This document shows, in pieces, positions 55,499-64,000 of a DNA stretch of 64,000 nucleotides. Both the position numbers and the translations under genes were made by a program. This DNA comes from Pseudomonas sp. Seg1 (GTDB lineage Bacteria; Pseudomonadota; Gammaproteobacteria; Pseudomonadales; Pseudomonadaceae), in contig NZ_AP021903.1 of assembly GCF_018326005.1 (NCBI RefSeq), positions 4,515,001 to 4,579,000 of the forward strand. Direction: 5' to 3'. Below the pieces are notes generated by a model. That model worked only from the letters and a program-made list of their open reading frames with translations, was not told the DNA's origin and did no database searches. Position 1 is the stretch's first letter, and every line of letters begins with the position of its first letter.

Positions 55499-56368
55499 AT
55501 GGCTTACGCATCGATATTCAAAGCCGATCTGTTCAGCGGCCAGACCATCATTGTCACCGGCGGCGGCAGCGGCATCGGCCGCTGCACCGCGCATGAACTC
55601 GCCGCGCTCGGCGCCAATGTGCTGCTGGTCGGGCGCAAGCCGGAAAAGCTGCAAAAGGTCGCGGCAGAAATTGCCGAAGACGGTGGTCGTGCGCACTGGA
55701 AAGCCTGCGATATCCGCGATGAAGAAGCGGTGAAGCAACTGGTCAGCGAATTGATCGACGAACACGGGCCGATCCACGGGCTGGTCAACAATGCTGGGGG
55801 GCAGTACCCATCGCCATTGGCCTCGATCAATCAGAAAGGTTTCGAAACCGTGCTGCGCACCAATCTGGTGGGCGGTTTCCTGATGGCCCGGGAAGTGTTC
55901 AACCAGTCGATGAGCAAGCACGGCGGCAACATCGTCAACATGCTCGCCGACATGTGGGGCGGCATGCCCGGCATGGGCCACTCCGGCGCGGCGCGCTCGG
56001 GCATGGACAACTTCACTAAAACGGCGGCGTTCGAGTGGGGTTATGCCGGAGTGCGGGTCAACGCAGTGGCGCCTGGCTGGATCGCTTCCAGCGGCATGGA
56101 CACCTACGAAGGCGCGTTCAAAGCGGTGATCCCGACCCTGCGTGAACACGTGCCGCTAAAGCGCATTGGCACCGAATCGGAAGTCAGTGCCGCGATCGTG
56201 TTTCTGCTCAGTCCGGCGGCGGCATTTATCAGCGGCAGCACGTTGAAAATCGATGGCGCGGCCAGCCTCGGCAGTCGTGCGTGGCCGTTGCACAAGGCGA
56301 CGCACAGCGAGTCGTTCAATGGTTTTCATCGGGCCTACTTGCCAGATGTCCTCAAGGACAAGGAGTAA
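55499..56368 (+). CDS. atuB: SDR-family dehydrogenase AtuB
   Basis: 289 residues from ATG 55499, preceded by GAGGA. It has cofactor loop TGGGSGIGR (20-28) and NNAGG. The YxxxK motif is replaced by S162-GAA-R166 (HSGAARSGMDNF), as in the 2,4-dienoyl-CoA reductase/trans-2-enoyl-CoA reductase branch of the SDRs, here with Arg in place of Lys. A dehydrogenase step in citronellol oxidation has been proposed for AtuB; a reductase on CoA esters is the alternative. It begins 13 bp after atuA. Confidence 0.88.
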   Translation: MAYASIFKADLFSGQTIIVTGGGSGIGRCTAHELAALGANVLLVGRKPEKLQKVAAEIAEDGGRAHWKACDIRDEEAVKQLVSELIDEHGPIHGLVNNAGGQYPSPLASINQKGFETVLRTNLVGGFLMAREVFNQSMSKHGGNIVNMLADMWGGMPGMGHSGAARSGMDNFTKTAAFEWGYAGVRVNAVAPGWIASSGMDTYEGAFKAVIPTLREHVPLKRIGTESEVSAAIVFLLSPAAAFISGSTLKIDGAASLGSRAWPLHKATHSESFNGFHRAYLPDVLKDKE

Positions 56369-56371
56369 GTC

Positions 56372-57988
56372 ATGGCGCAGATCCAGTCCCAACTCGATCC
56401 GCACAGCGAAGCCTTCGCCCGAAATCGTGCGGCGATGCTCGCAGCCATCGAGCATGTGCAGCAACTGGAACAAAACCTGCTGAACAAGGCTGCCGAGGCC
56501 AAGGCGAAATTCGACCAGCGCGGGCAGTTGCTGCCCCGCGAACGTCTGAATCTGTTGCTTGATCCGGGCGCGCCCTTTCTCGAACTGGCCAGCCTCGCTG
56601 GCTACAAGTTGCATGACGACAAGGACGGCAGCGCGGCCGGTGGCGGGCTGATCGCGGGTATTGGCTACGTCTCGGGCATTCGCGCGATGGTGGTGGCGAA
56701 CAACAGTGCGATCAAGGGCGGCACGATTTCGCCCAGCGGTCTGAAAAAATCCCTGCGCCTGCAACAGATCGCCCAAGAGAACAAATTGCCGGTGATCACC
56801 CTCGCCGAAAGCGGCGGCGCCAACCTCAACTATGCCGCAGAGATTTTCGTCGAAGGTGCGCGCAGCTTTGCCAATCAGGCGCGGATGTCGGCGATGGGCT
56901 TGCCGCAGATCACCGTGGTGCATGGCTCGGCCACAGCGGGCGGTGCCTATCAACCGGGGCTTTCCGATTACGTGGTGGTGGTGCGCGGCAAGGCCAAGCT
57001 GTTTCTCGCCGGTCCGCCGCTGCTCAAAGCGGCGACGGGCGAAGTGGCCACCGATGAAGAACTGGGCGGCGCCGAGATGCACGCACAGGTTGCCGGGACC
57101 GCCGAATACCTCGCCGAGAATGATGCCGACGGCGTGCGCACGGTGCGCGAGATCCTGCGCATGTTGCCGTGGAATGAACAACTGCCGTGGCTACCGGAAC
57201 CGCAGTACAAAGAGCCGCTCTACCCCATCGACGAACTGCTGGGGCTGATCCCGGACGATCCGAAAAAGCCCTACGACGTGCGCGAAATCATTGCGCGGAT
57301 TGCCGATGAATCGGAGTTTCTCGAATTCAAGGGCGAGTTTGATCAGCAGACCGTTTGCGGTCAGTTGAAGATTCAGGGGCGCGCCTGCGGCTTCATCGGC
57401 AATAACGGCCCGATCACGCCCAACGGCGCGAGCAAGGCTGCGCAGTTCATTCAACTGTGTGACCAGAGCCAGACGCCGCTGCTGTTCTTCCACAACACCA
57501 CGGGCTTCATGGTCGGCACCGAATCGGAGCAGCAAGGCGTGATCAAACACGGCTCGAAACTGATTCAAGCGGTGGCCAATGCGCGGGTGCCCAAGCTGAC
57601 CATTGTCGTCGGTGGTTCCTACGGTGCCGGCAACTACGCCATGTGCGGGCGCGGTCTCGACCCCCGCTTCATCTTCGCCTGGCCCAACAGCCGCACCGCG
57701 GTGATGGGCGGGGCGCAGGCCGGCAAAGTGCTGCGCATCGTTACCGAAGCCAAGCAACTCAAGGACGGCCTCGTACCAGACCCGAAAATGCTCGACATGC
57801 TCGAACAGGTCACCGCGCAGAAACTCGACAGCCAGTCCACCGCACTCTACGGCAGCGCCAATCTTTGGGACGACGGGCTGATCGATCCGCGTGACACCCG
57901 CACCCTGCTCGGTTATCTGCTGGATATCTGCCACGAAGCCGACATTCGCGCATTGCAACCCAACAGCTTCGGCGTCAGCCGGTTCTGA
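56372..57988 (+). CDS. atuC: Geranyl-CoA carboxylase beta subunit AtuC
   Basis: A 538-residue carboxyltransferase with two crotonase-like halves: RERLNLLLDPGAPFLELASLAGY in the first, GFIGNNGPITPNGASKAAQFIQLCDQSQTPLLFFHNTTGFMVG in the second, and VVGGSYGAGNYAMCGRGLDPRF near the C-terminus. With AtuF it carboxylates geranyl-CoA. The closely related LiuB uses 3-methylcrotonyl-CoA; the atuA and atuD neighbours favour the geranyl enzyme. It starts four bases after atuB. Confidence 0.9.
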   Translation: MAQIQSQLDPHSEAFARNRAAMLAAIEHVQQLEQNLLNKAAEAKAKFDQRGQLLPRERLNLLLDPGAPFLELASLAGYKLHDDKDGSAAGGGLIAGIGYVSGIRAMVVANNSAIKGGTISPSGLKKSLRLQQIAQENKLPVITLAESGGANLNYAAEIFVEGARSFANQARMSAMGLPQITVVHGSATAGGAYQPGLSDYVVVVRGKAKLFLAGPPLLKAATGEVATDEELGGAEMHAQVAGTAEYLAENDADGVRTVREILRMLPWNEQLPWLPEPQYKEPLYPIDELLGLIPDDPKKPYDVREIIARIADESEFLEFKGEFDQQTVCGQLKIQGRACGFIGNNGPITPNGASKAAQFIQLCDQSQTPLLFFHNTTGFMVGTESEQQGVIKHGSKLIQAVANARVPKLTIVVGGSYGAGNYAMCGRGLDPRFIFAWPNSRTAVMGGAQAGKVLRIVTEAKQLKDGLVPDPKMLDMLEQVTAQKLDSQSTALYGSANLWDDGLIDPRDTRTLLGYLLDICHEADIRALQPNSFGVSRF

Positions 57989-58018
57989 CTGCCACGGATT
58001 GAAAGGAGAACAATAAAA

Positions 58019-59176
58019 ATGATCTTCACCCCGGAACACGAAGCACTGCGTCGCACCGTCCGCCAATTCGTCGAACATGAGATCAACCCGCACGTCGAGG
58101 CATGGGAAAAGGCCGGCCGCTTTCCGATCCACGAGATTTTCCGCAAGGCCGGCGACCTTGGTCTGCTGGGGATTTCAAAACCGGAAAAATTCGGTGGCAT
58201 GGGCCTCGACTACAGCTACTCGATCGTCGCCGCCGAAGAGTTCGGCACCATCCACTGCGGCGGGATTCCGATGTCGATTGGCGTGCAGACCGACATGTGC
58301 ACCCCGGCACTGGCCCGTTTCGGCTCCGATGAGCTGCGCGAAGAATTCCTCCGTCCGGCGATTACCGGCGAGCAGGTCGGCTGTATCGGCGTCTCCGAAG
58401 TCGGCGCCGGCTCGGACGTCGCCGGGCTGAAAACCACCGCACGCAAGGACGGCGACGACTACGTGATCAACGGCAGCAAGATGTGGATCACCAATTCGCC
58501 GAGCGCCGATTTCATTTGCCTGCTGGCCAACACCTCCGACGACAAGCCACACATCAACAAGTCGCTGATCATGGTGCCGATGAACACACCCGGCATCAGC
58601 CTCAGCTCGAATCTGGACAAGCTCGGCATGCGCAGTTCGGAAACCGCCCAGGTGTTTTTCGACAACGTGCGCGTGCCACAACGCAATCGCATCGGCCACG
58701 AAGGCGCGGGTTTCATGATGCAGATGCTGCAGTTTCAGGAGGAACGCCTGTTCGGCGCGGCGAACATGATCAAGGGCCTGGAATACTGCGTCGACAGCAC
58801 CATCGAGTACTGCAAGGAGCGCAAGACCTTCGGCAATGCGCTGATCGACAATCAGGTGATCCACTTCCGCCTCGCCGAATTACAGACCGAAATCGAATGC
58901 CTGCGGGCGCTGGTCTATCAGGCCACCGAGCAGTACGTGAAAGGTCAGGACGTCACCCGCCTGGCGTCGATGGCCAAACTCAAGGCCGGGCGCCTTGGCC
59001 GTGAGGTCAGCGACAGTTGCCTGCAATATTGGGGCGGCATGGGCTTCATGTGGGACAACCCGGTGGCCCGCGCCTATCGCGATGTGCGGCTGGTGTCGAT
59101 TGGCGGCGGCGCCGACGAAATCATGCTGGGGATCATCTGCAAACTGATGGGCATCCTGCCGGGGAAACGGAAATGA
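58019..59176 (+). CDS. atuD: Citronellyl-CoA dehydrogenase AtuD
   Basis: A 385-residue acyl-CoA dehydrogenase: LLGISKPEKFGGMGLDYSY, IGVSEVGAGSDVAGLKTTA, WITNSPSADFICLL and, at the end, QYWGGMGFMWDNPVARAYRDVRLVSIGGGADEIM. The catalytic base is probably in the IGGGADE segment. It forms the double bond that turns citronellyl-CoA into geranyl-CoA. RBS AAAGGAG before ATG 58019. Its stop overlaps atuE by ATGA. Confidence 0.9.
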   Translation: MIFTPEHEALRRTVRQFVEHEINPHVEAWEKAGRFPIHEIFRKAGDLGLLGISKPEKFGGMGLDYSYSIVAAEEFGTIHCGGIPMSIGVQTDMCTPALARFGSDELREEFLRPAITGEQVGCIGVSEVGAGSDVAGLKTTARKDGDDYVINGSKMWITNSPSADFICLLANTSDDKPHINKSLIMVPMNTPGISLSSNLDKLGMRSSETAQVFFDNVRVPQRNRIGHEGAGFMMQMLQFQEERLFGAANMIKGLEYCVDSTIEYCKERKTFGNALIDNQVIHFRLAELQTEIECLRALVYQATEQYVKGQDVTRLASMAKLKAGRLGREVSDSCLQYWGGMGFMWDNPVARAYRDVRLVSIGGGADEIMLGIICKLMGILPGKRK

Positions 59177-59970
59177 GCAGCCTGCCCGATTGCCAGACGC
59201 TGTTGCTGGAACTGCATGGCGGCGTGCTGCACATCACCCTCAATCGCCCGCAAAGCCGTAATGCGATGAGCCTGCAGATGGTCGGCGAGTTGCGCGCCGT
59301 ATTGGCCGCCGTTCGCGATGACCGCGCCGTGCGAGCCTTGGTGCTCAGCGGCAGTGGCGGCCATTTCTGCGCCGGTGGCGACATCAAGGACATGGCCAAC
59401 GCCCGCGCCCAAGGGGCCGAGGCCTACCGCGATTTGAACCGGACGTTCGGCGCGCTTCTGCAAGAAGCCCAGCACACGCCGCAAGTGCTGATCTGTCTGC
59501 TGCAAGGTGCGGTGATGGGCGGCGGATTTGGTTTGGCCTGCGTCAGCGACATTGCGATTGCCGATCACCAGGCGCAATTCGGTCTGCCGGAAACCAGTCT
59601 CGGCCTGTTGCCGGCGCAGATCGCGCCATTTGTCGTGCAGCGTATCGGCCTCACCGAAACCCGCCGACTAGCCCTGACCGCCGCACGTTTCGACGGCCAT
59701 CAGGCGCGGCGTCTAGGCCTGGTGCATTTTGTCGAGCAGGACGCGCAGGCGCTGGCCGAGCGGCTGGATGAAGTGCTGCAACATGTCCTGTGTTGCGCGC
59801 CACAGGCGAATGCGCTGACCAAGCAGTTGCTGCTGGCGAGTGCCGGACAGCCGTCGAGTGAGTTGCTCGATGAGGCGGCGCAATGGTTCAGCGAAGCGGT
59901 GACCGGTGCGGAGGGCATCGAGGGGACCCTGGCGTTCATGCAAAAACGCAAACCCGGGTGGGCCACCTGA
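59173..59970 (+). CDS. atuE: Isohexenylglutaconyl-CoA hydratase AtuE
   Basis: A 265-residue crotonase: oxyanion-hole segments FCAGGDIKDMANARA and QGAVMGGGFGLACVSDIAIA, then FGLPETSLGLLPAQIAPFV. It hydrates isohexenylglutaconyl-CoA, the AtuCF product on the way to acetate and a shorter acyl-CoA. ATG 59173 overlaps the atuD stop; the longer frame from 59017 lies inside atuD. A single REP follows it. Confidence 0.9.
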   Translation: MSSLPDCQTLLLELHGGVLHITLNRPQSRNAMSLQMVGELRAVLAAVRDDRAVRALVLSGSGGHFCAGGDIKDMANARAQGAEAYRDLNRTFGALLQEAQHTPQVLICLLQGAVMGGGFGLACVSDIAIADHQAQFGLPETSLGLLPAQIAPFVVQRIGLTETRRLALTAARFDGHQARRLGLVHFVEQDAQALAERLDEVLQHVLCCAPQANALTKQLLLASAGQPSSELLDEAAQWFSEAVTGAEGIEGTLAFMQKRKPGWAT

Positions 59971-59999
59971 CCCTGTGGGAGCGGGCTTGCCCGCGATGA
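59971..59999 (+). repeat. Single REP between atuE and atuF
   Basis: One arm (CCCTGTGGGAGCGGGCTTGC then CCGCGATGAG) without an inverted partner, in the 68-bp gap between atuE and atuF. It splits the operon and could reduce expression of atuF relative to atuC. Confidence 0.85.
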
Positions 60000-60038
60000 G
60001 GCCAGCACATTCACCGTTAAAACTTCAGGAAGATCACC

Positions 60039-62000
60039 ATGCCCGCCATCCACAAAATCCTGATCGCCAACCGCGGTGAAATCGCCTGCCGCATCCAGCG
60101 CACCGCCCAGGCTTTGGGCTACCGCACCGTCGCCGTTTTCAGCGACGCCGATGCCGATGCGCTGCACGTACAAATGGCCGATCAAGCCGTGCACATCGGC
60201 GCCGCGCCGGTGCAGCAGTCCTACCTGAGTATCCCGAATATCCTCGACGCCGCCCGCCGCAGCGGCGCCGATGCAATCCATCCCGGCTACGGCTTTCTTT
60301 CGGAAAACGCCGAGTTTGCCCGCGCCTGCGAACAGGCCGGCCTGACCTTCATTGGCCCGAGCCCCGACGCGATCGAACTGATGGGCAGCAAACGCCTGTC
60401 GAAAATCGCCATGCTTCACGCTGGCGTGCCCTGCATCGCCGGCTATCAGGGTGCAGCGCAGGACGACGCGACATTGCTGCGCGAGGCCGAACGCATCGGT
60501 TATCCGTTGATGATCAAGGCCAGCGCCGGAGGCGGCGGTCGCGGCATGCGTCTGGTGCACAACGCGACTGAACTGCCAGCGCAGTTGCGCACCGCACGTT
60601 CTGAAGCACTGAACGGCTTTGGCAGTGACGAATTGATCCTCGAACAGGCACTGGTCGAGCCGCGCCATGTCGAAGTGCAGCTGTTTGGCGACCACCACGG
60701 CCACCTGATCTACCTCGGCGAACGCGACTGCTCGATCCAGCGCCGCCATCAGAAAGTCATCGAAGAGGCGCCCTGCCCGGTGATGACGGCCGAGTTGCGC
60801 CAAGCCATGGGTGAAGCCGCGCTCAAGGCCGGGCGCGCGGTGAATTACGTCGGCGCCGGCACCGTGGAGTTTCTGCTCGATGCGCGTGGGCAGTTCTACT
60901 TTCTGGAGATGAATACCCGCCTGCAAGTGGAGCATCCGGTGACCGAGCTGATTACCGGGCTCGATCTGGTCGCGTGGCAAATATCGGTTGCCGAGGGCTT
61001 GCCTCTGCCCCTGACCCAGAAGCAAGTCGAACTCAATGGCCATGCCATGGAAGTGCGGCTGTATGCCGAAGATCCGGCGCAGGATTTTCTGCCGCAGACC
61101 GGCCGCATCGAGGCCTGGGAACCGGCGTTCGCGCACGGTGCGCGTATCGATCATGGCCTGTGCGAAGGTCAATCGGTCAGCCCGTTTTACGACCCGATGC
61201 TCGGCAAACTGATCGCCCACGGTGCCACCCGCGAAGAGGCGCGGCGCAAACTGCTGCGCGCGGTGCAAGACACCGTGTTGCTTGGTGTGCAAAGCAATCA
61301 GCGACTACTCGAAAGCCTGCTGCAACATCCGCAATTCATCAGCGGCGAGTTCAGCACCGGGTTCATCGCGCAGCATTTCAGCGCTCACCCGTGCCTGCAT
61401 ACCTACACGCCGAGCGCCGAAGAGCTCGCCATCGCCGCAGCGCTGTTTTATCTGGCCTCCGCGCAACAGCATCGCGCGCCGTTGAGCCACTGGCGCAACA
61501 ACGCCAGCGTGCCGCTGCACTATCGGCTCGGTTTAGATGAACAAAACTGGAGTGTGCGACTGCTCAAGTGCCCGGGCGATCTGATTCAGGTGCAAATCGC
61601 TGACCGCAGCTTCGAATTGAAGCTCATCGAACACAGCGCCACCTCGGTAACGCTGGAAATTGACAGCCTGCGCCAACGTCATGCCTATCGCCACGACGGC
61701 GGGCACCTGTGGCTGTTTACCCATCCGGGCAGCCTGCGCCTGGAGGATCGAACTCATGCCGTGATCGGCAGTCAGACCAGCGTCAGCTCCGGCACCTTGA
61801 AGGCGCCGATGGACGGTGCCATCGTTGATGTACTGGTCAGCGAAGGCAGTCCGGTCAGCAAAGGTCAGTTGCTGGTGGTGCTGGAGGCAATGAAAATGGA
61901 GCACCCGCTCAAGGCCGGCATCGACGGCGTACTCAAGCGGGTGCAGGTCAAGGTCGGCGATCAGGTAAAAAATCGTCAGGTTCTGTTGCAGGTCGAGTAG
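60039..62000 (+). CDS. atuF: Geranyl-CoA carboxylase alpha subunit AtuF
   Basis: A 653-residue biotin enzyme: an N-terminal biotin carboxylase (ILIANRGEIACRIQRTAQALG, then the ATP loop KASAGGGGRGMRLV, and FLEMNTRLQVEHPVTE), a linker domain, and a C-terminal biotinyl domain with EAMKMEHPL, biotin on Lys619. With AtuC it carboxylates geranyl-CoA. The atuG (SDR) and atuH (acyl-CoA ligase) genes that follow in P. aeruginosa are absent here. Confidence 0.92.
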   Translation: MPAIHKILIANRGEIACRIQRTAQALGYRTVAVFSDADADALHVQMADQAVHIGAAPVQQSYLSIPNILDAARRSGADAIHPGYGFLSENAEFARACEQAGLTFIGPSPDAIELMGSKRLSKIAMLHAGVPCIAGYQGAAQDDATLLREAERIGYPLMIKASAGGGGRGMRLVHNATELPAQLRTARSEALNGFGSDELILEQALVEPRHVEVQLFGDHHGHLIYLGERDCSIQRRHQKVIEEAPCPVMTAELRQAMGEAALKAGRAVNYVGAGTVEFLLDARGQFYFLEMNTRLQVEHPVTELITGLDLVAWQISVAEGLPLPLTQKQVELNGHAMEVRLYAEDPAQDFLPQTGRIEAWEPAFAHGARIDHGLCEGQSVSPFYDPMLGKLIAHGATREEARRKLLRAVQDTVLLGVQSNQRLLESLLQHPQFISGEFSTGFIAQHFSAHPCLHTYTPSAEELAIAAALFYLASAQQHRAPLSHWRNNASVPLHYRLGLDEQNWSVRLLKCPGDLIQVQIADRSFELKLIEHSATSVTLEIDSLRQRHAYRHDGGHLWLFTHPGSLRLEDRTHAVIGSQTSVSSGTLKAPMDGAIVDVLVSEGSPVSKGQLLVVLEAMKMEHPLKAGIDGVLKRVQVKVGDQVKNRQVLLQVE

Positions 62001-62070
62001 TCATCCAGGCGCAAACGCAGGGTTTGACTACGCTCTGAATAATCAGAACGCGGAAATCAGGAACCCTGCG

Positions 62071-62613
62071 ATGCCCCACTGGCTGGTCATTGATCTGGAA
62101 GCCACCACCGACGAGGGTGGCTGGCCGGTCACGGAAATGGAAATTATCGAGATCGGTGCCACGCTGGTCGATCGCGCCGGACGCGAGCAGGACCACTTTC
62201 AACGTTTCGTCAAACCGACACGACGGCCGTTGCTGACGCCCTTCTGTCGCGAGCTGACGCACATTACCCAGGCCAATATCGATACGGCGCAGCCCTTGAG
62301 CGAAGTCTGGCCGGCATTCGAGCGCTGGCTCGCTCAGCATCAGACGCGCCTCGAGGGCTGGGCCAGTTGGGGCGATTACGACCGCAGGCAGTTACTTCAG
62401 GAATGGCAGCGGCTGCAACTCGACAGCGCACTGAGTCGAGTGCCCCACATGAACCTCAAGCAACGTTTCGCCAAGGCCCGGCGCCTGGAGCGGCCGCTGG
62501 GGCTCAACGGCGCACTGCAACTGGCGGGGATGCAGTTCAGCGGTCAGCAACATCGAGCGCTGGAGGATGCCCGCAATACCGCGCGGTTGCTGCCGCTGGT
62601 TCTGCCGCTATAG
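62071..62613 (+). CDS. DEDDh-type 3'-5' exonuclease
   Basis: A 180-residue RNase T/DnaQ-superfamily nuclease of the ERI-1/KapD type. Exo I: VIDLEATTDEGGW (Asp8, Glu10). Exo II: LEGWASWGDYDRRQLL. Exo III: HRALEDARNTARLL, with the DEDDh histidine and aspartate. Two metal ions would sit on these acids. The substrate (RNA or DNA ends) is not known. ATG 62071 follows GGAACC. It is independent of the atu operon by function, although on the same strand. Confidence 0.88.
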   Translation: MPHWLVIDLEATTDEGGWPVTEMEIIEIGATLVDRAGREQDHFQRFVKPTRRPLLTPFCRELTHITQANIDTAQPLSEVWPAFERWLAQHQTRLEGWASWGDYDRRQLLQEWQRLQLDSALSRVPHMNLKQRFAKARRLERPLGLNGALQLAGMQFSGQQHRALEDARNTARLLPLVLPL

Positions 62614-62684
62614 GGGCGTGACGGCGCCAAAAGCCTTGTGCATACTGGCCGCCCCACTTTTTAGCCCTTTTCGAGGAATCGCCC

Positions 62685-62969
62685 ATGTTTAAAGTCAACG
62701 AGTACTTCGACGGCACCGTCAAGTCGATCGCCTTTGGCACGCCTGAAGGTCCGGCGACCATCGGCGTCATGGCCCCGGGCGAATACGAATTCGGCACCAG
62801 CCAGCGTGAAATCATGCATGTGGTGTCCGGCGCCCTGACCGTCAAACTGCCGGACAGCAGCGACTGGGAAACCTTCGCCGCCGGCAGCCAGTTCAACGTC
62901 CCGGCCAACAGCAAGTTTCAGCTGAAAGTCGCCGTCGACACCGCTTACCTGTGCGAGTACCGCGGCTAA
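62685..62969 (+). CDS. ppnP: Pyrimidine/purine nucleoside phosphorylase PpnP
   Basis: A 94-residue cupin-like protein (former DUF1255/YaiE). It has [17 protein letters not shown] at the start, [24 protein letters not shown] in the middle and [13 protein letters not shown] near the end, all typical. It reversibly phosphorolyses several nucleosides to base and ribose 1-phosphate. RBS GAGGA before ATG 62685. A bidirectional terminator follows. Confidence 0.94.
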   Translation: MFKVNEYFDGTVKSIAFGTPEGPATIGVMAPGEYEFGTSQREIMHVVSGALTVKLPDSSDWETFAAGSQFNVPANSKFQLKVAVDTAYLCEYRG

Positions 62970-62995
62970 ACCCACGGCTTTCATCGCACCAAAAA

Positions 62996-63025
62996 AAATG
63001 CCCGTGTCCAACGACACGGGCATTT
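62996..63025. terminator. Bidirectional terminator, ppnP/MOSC
   Basis: Stem AAATGCCCGTGT / ACACGGGCATTT of 12 bp with a 6-nt loop; T-runs on both strands. It ends ppnP on the right and the MOSC gene on the left. Confidence 0.92.
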
Positions 63026-63042
63026 TTTGTTTAAGAGACGGC

Positions 63043-63849
63043 TTACTCGAGAATTTCCACCGGCATCCCGACCTCAAGACGACCGTTGCGGTCGTTCACC
63101 AGGTTCTGCCCGAACATCGCCCCGTCCGCTTGGGCGCGCGTCTTCTGCAACGTCGCCAGCGGTTCACGATCCGCACTGCGCTCACCGGTTTGCGGGTCAA
63201 TGGTGGTGAGAATGCACCGTGAGCACGACTTGACCACGCGGAACTCGACATCGCCAATGCGAATACGCTTCCAGCCATCCTCGGCGTAGGCCTCGCTGCC
63301 CTCGATGACCAGATTCGGCCGGAAACGCAGCATTTCCAAAGGACGTCCGACCTTTTGCGAAAGATCCTGTAGCGACGCCTCACCAATCAACAGCAATGGG
63401 AAACCATCGGCGAACGCGACCTGATCGTCATCGTTTCCGTAACCCGCTTGAGTCATACGCGCACGATCCAGCGGCACTTGCACCAGGCGGGTCGGTTTAC
63501 CGATGAAGTCGCTGACCCAACGGGCCGCTTCATCGCCAGCGTCAGGGACACGCAAGGTGTCACGCCAAATGGTCACGCCACGCAGTTCGGCATCGTCGCC
63601 GGGCAAGGCGATTTCGATTGAAGCCTGTTCCGGCGCGCTCATAGTCAAACCGCCATGAGCATTCCACAGCGCCGATAACCGACTCATTTTCGCTTCGGCG
63701 CGCTGGGTCAGAAAACGGCCACTGGCTTCATCCACCAGCATCCAGCGTCGATCGCCCTCAAGCCCCAGCTTGTCCAGGTCGATCCCTTGCAGAACCTCGC
63801 CTTTGCCGGATTTCAACGGGTAACGATAAAGCGCGCTCAGACGCAGCAT
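63043..63849 (-). CDS. MOSC domain protein (YcbX-like)
   Basis: 268 residues from ATG 63849. An N-terminal beta-barrel domain (LSALYRYPLKSGKGEVLQGIDL) is followed by the MOSC domain with FRPNLVIEGSEAYAEDGWKRIRIGDVEFRVVKSCSRCILTTIDPQTG. The cysteine in KSCSRC is the likely molybdenum ligand. Such proteins reduce N-hydroxylated compounds, as YcbX does with base analogues. No iron-sulfur ferredoxin domain is fused. The open frame to 63879 lacks an RBS. It is leftward, convergent with ppnP. Confidence 0.9.
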   Translation of the reverse strand: MLRLSALYRYPLKSGKGEVLQGIDLDKLGLEGDRRWMLVDEASGRFLTQRAEAKMSRLSALWNAHGGLTMSAPEQASIEIALPGDDAELRGVTIWRDTLRVPDAGDEAARWVSDFIGKPTRLVQVPLDRARMTQAGYGNDDDQVAFADGFPLLLIGEASLQDLSQKVGRPLEMLRFRPNLVIEGSEAYAEDGWKRIRIGDVEFRVVKSCSRCILTTIDPQTGERSADREPLATLQKTRAQADGAMFGQNLVNDRNGRLEVGMPVEILE

Positions 63850-63937
63850 GGCCAGCTCCCTGACGGACAAAAACGCCACCCTATACGAGCTTTATCGGCG
63901 AATCAAAGGCTGAGTGAATCCACTAGAAGATGAACAC

Positions 63938-63981
63938 CCGTGGCGAGGGGATTTATCCCCGATGGGTTGCGGAGCAGCCCC
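63938..63981. repeat. Single arm of the second REP-like family
   Basis: CGTGGCGAGGGGATTTATCC then CCGATGGGTTGC and GGAGCAGCCCCT repeats an arm of the element at 13565-13698. Any inverted partner would lie past the right edge. Confidence 0.8.
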
Positions 63982-64000
63982 TCTTTCGATTTCAAGAAAG

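Noticed and set aside
53702..62000. Cluster considered as the liu (leucine/isovalerate) operon
   Set aside because: The first gene is an AtuA (DUF1446) protein with an AtuB SDR next to it, which define the terpene cluster; liu clusters lack them.

Overview
The window reads as a chromosomal segment of a fluorescent pseudomonad, probably of the P. fluorescens group. The reasons are a complete pyoverdine locus part (fpvGHJKCDEF, an mbtH gene, pvdH, pvdL, pvdS, a pvdYII-like gene), Pseudomonas-type REP doublets in many intergenic gaps, high GC codon use, and sulfonate and terpene catabolic genes arranged as in this genus. No phage, transposase, integrase, tRNA or CRISPR array was seen.

Left end (1-8064): the first ~320 bases are an rRNA-operon promoter array firing leftwards out of the window. 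Next come an RhtA-type exporter, a small lipoprotein, a TetR regulator divergent from an SDR plus kappa-GST-like isomerase pair, a long aminopeptidase P with a cysteine desulfurase paralogue, a LysE-type exporter and a second small lipoprotein.

Sulfur and redox block (8262-18520): an alkane/methanesulfonate cluster msuE-msuD-msuC followed by an sfnR-like sigma-54 activator, with an RpoN promoter and tandem SfnR-like palindromes upstream of msuE. It is followed by a soxR gene divergent from a SoxR-controlled ABM monooxygenase, a VOC protein, a haloacetate dehalogenase-like hydrolase, a LysR regulator and a second leuC-leuD pair.

Pyoverdine region (18843-51918): fpvGHJKCDEF strips iron from imported ferri-pyoverdine in the periplasm and takes it across the inner membrane. 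mbtH, pvdH and pvdL make the acyl-Glu-D-Tyr-Dab start of the peptide. pvdS is the ECF sigma factor, preceded by a Fur box. I find four PvdS iron-starvation boxes (TAAAT-like, 16 nt, CGT), in front of mbtH, pvdH, pvdL and pvdYII. Between pvdH and pvdL lie a frameshifted acetyltransferase, a dsbRS two-component system with a dsbD-dsbE-dsbG operon, an AT-rich four-bladed hemopexin-like gene broken by an in-frame stop, an unrecognised ParB-like protein, and an alpha/beta hydrolase.

Right end (52005-64000): a periplasmic solute-binding protein, then atuR and atuABCDEF for acyclic terpene (citronellol/geraniol) degradation, an exonuclease, ppnP and a MOSC protein.

The most notable sequence-level observations are a REP doublet translated inside the fpvD ATPase, a 142-bp tandem duplication carrying the 3' end of pvdL, the interrupted hemopexin-like gene placed between dsbR and dsbD, and the homopolymer frameshift in the acetyltransferase. 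I found no convincing wholly new multi-gene system. The hemopexin-like and ParB-like genes are the least explained.
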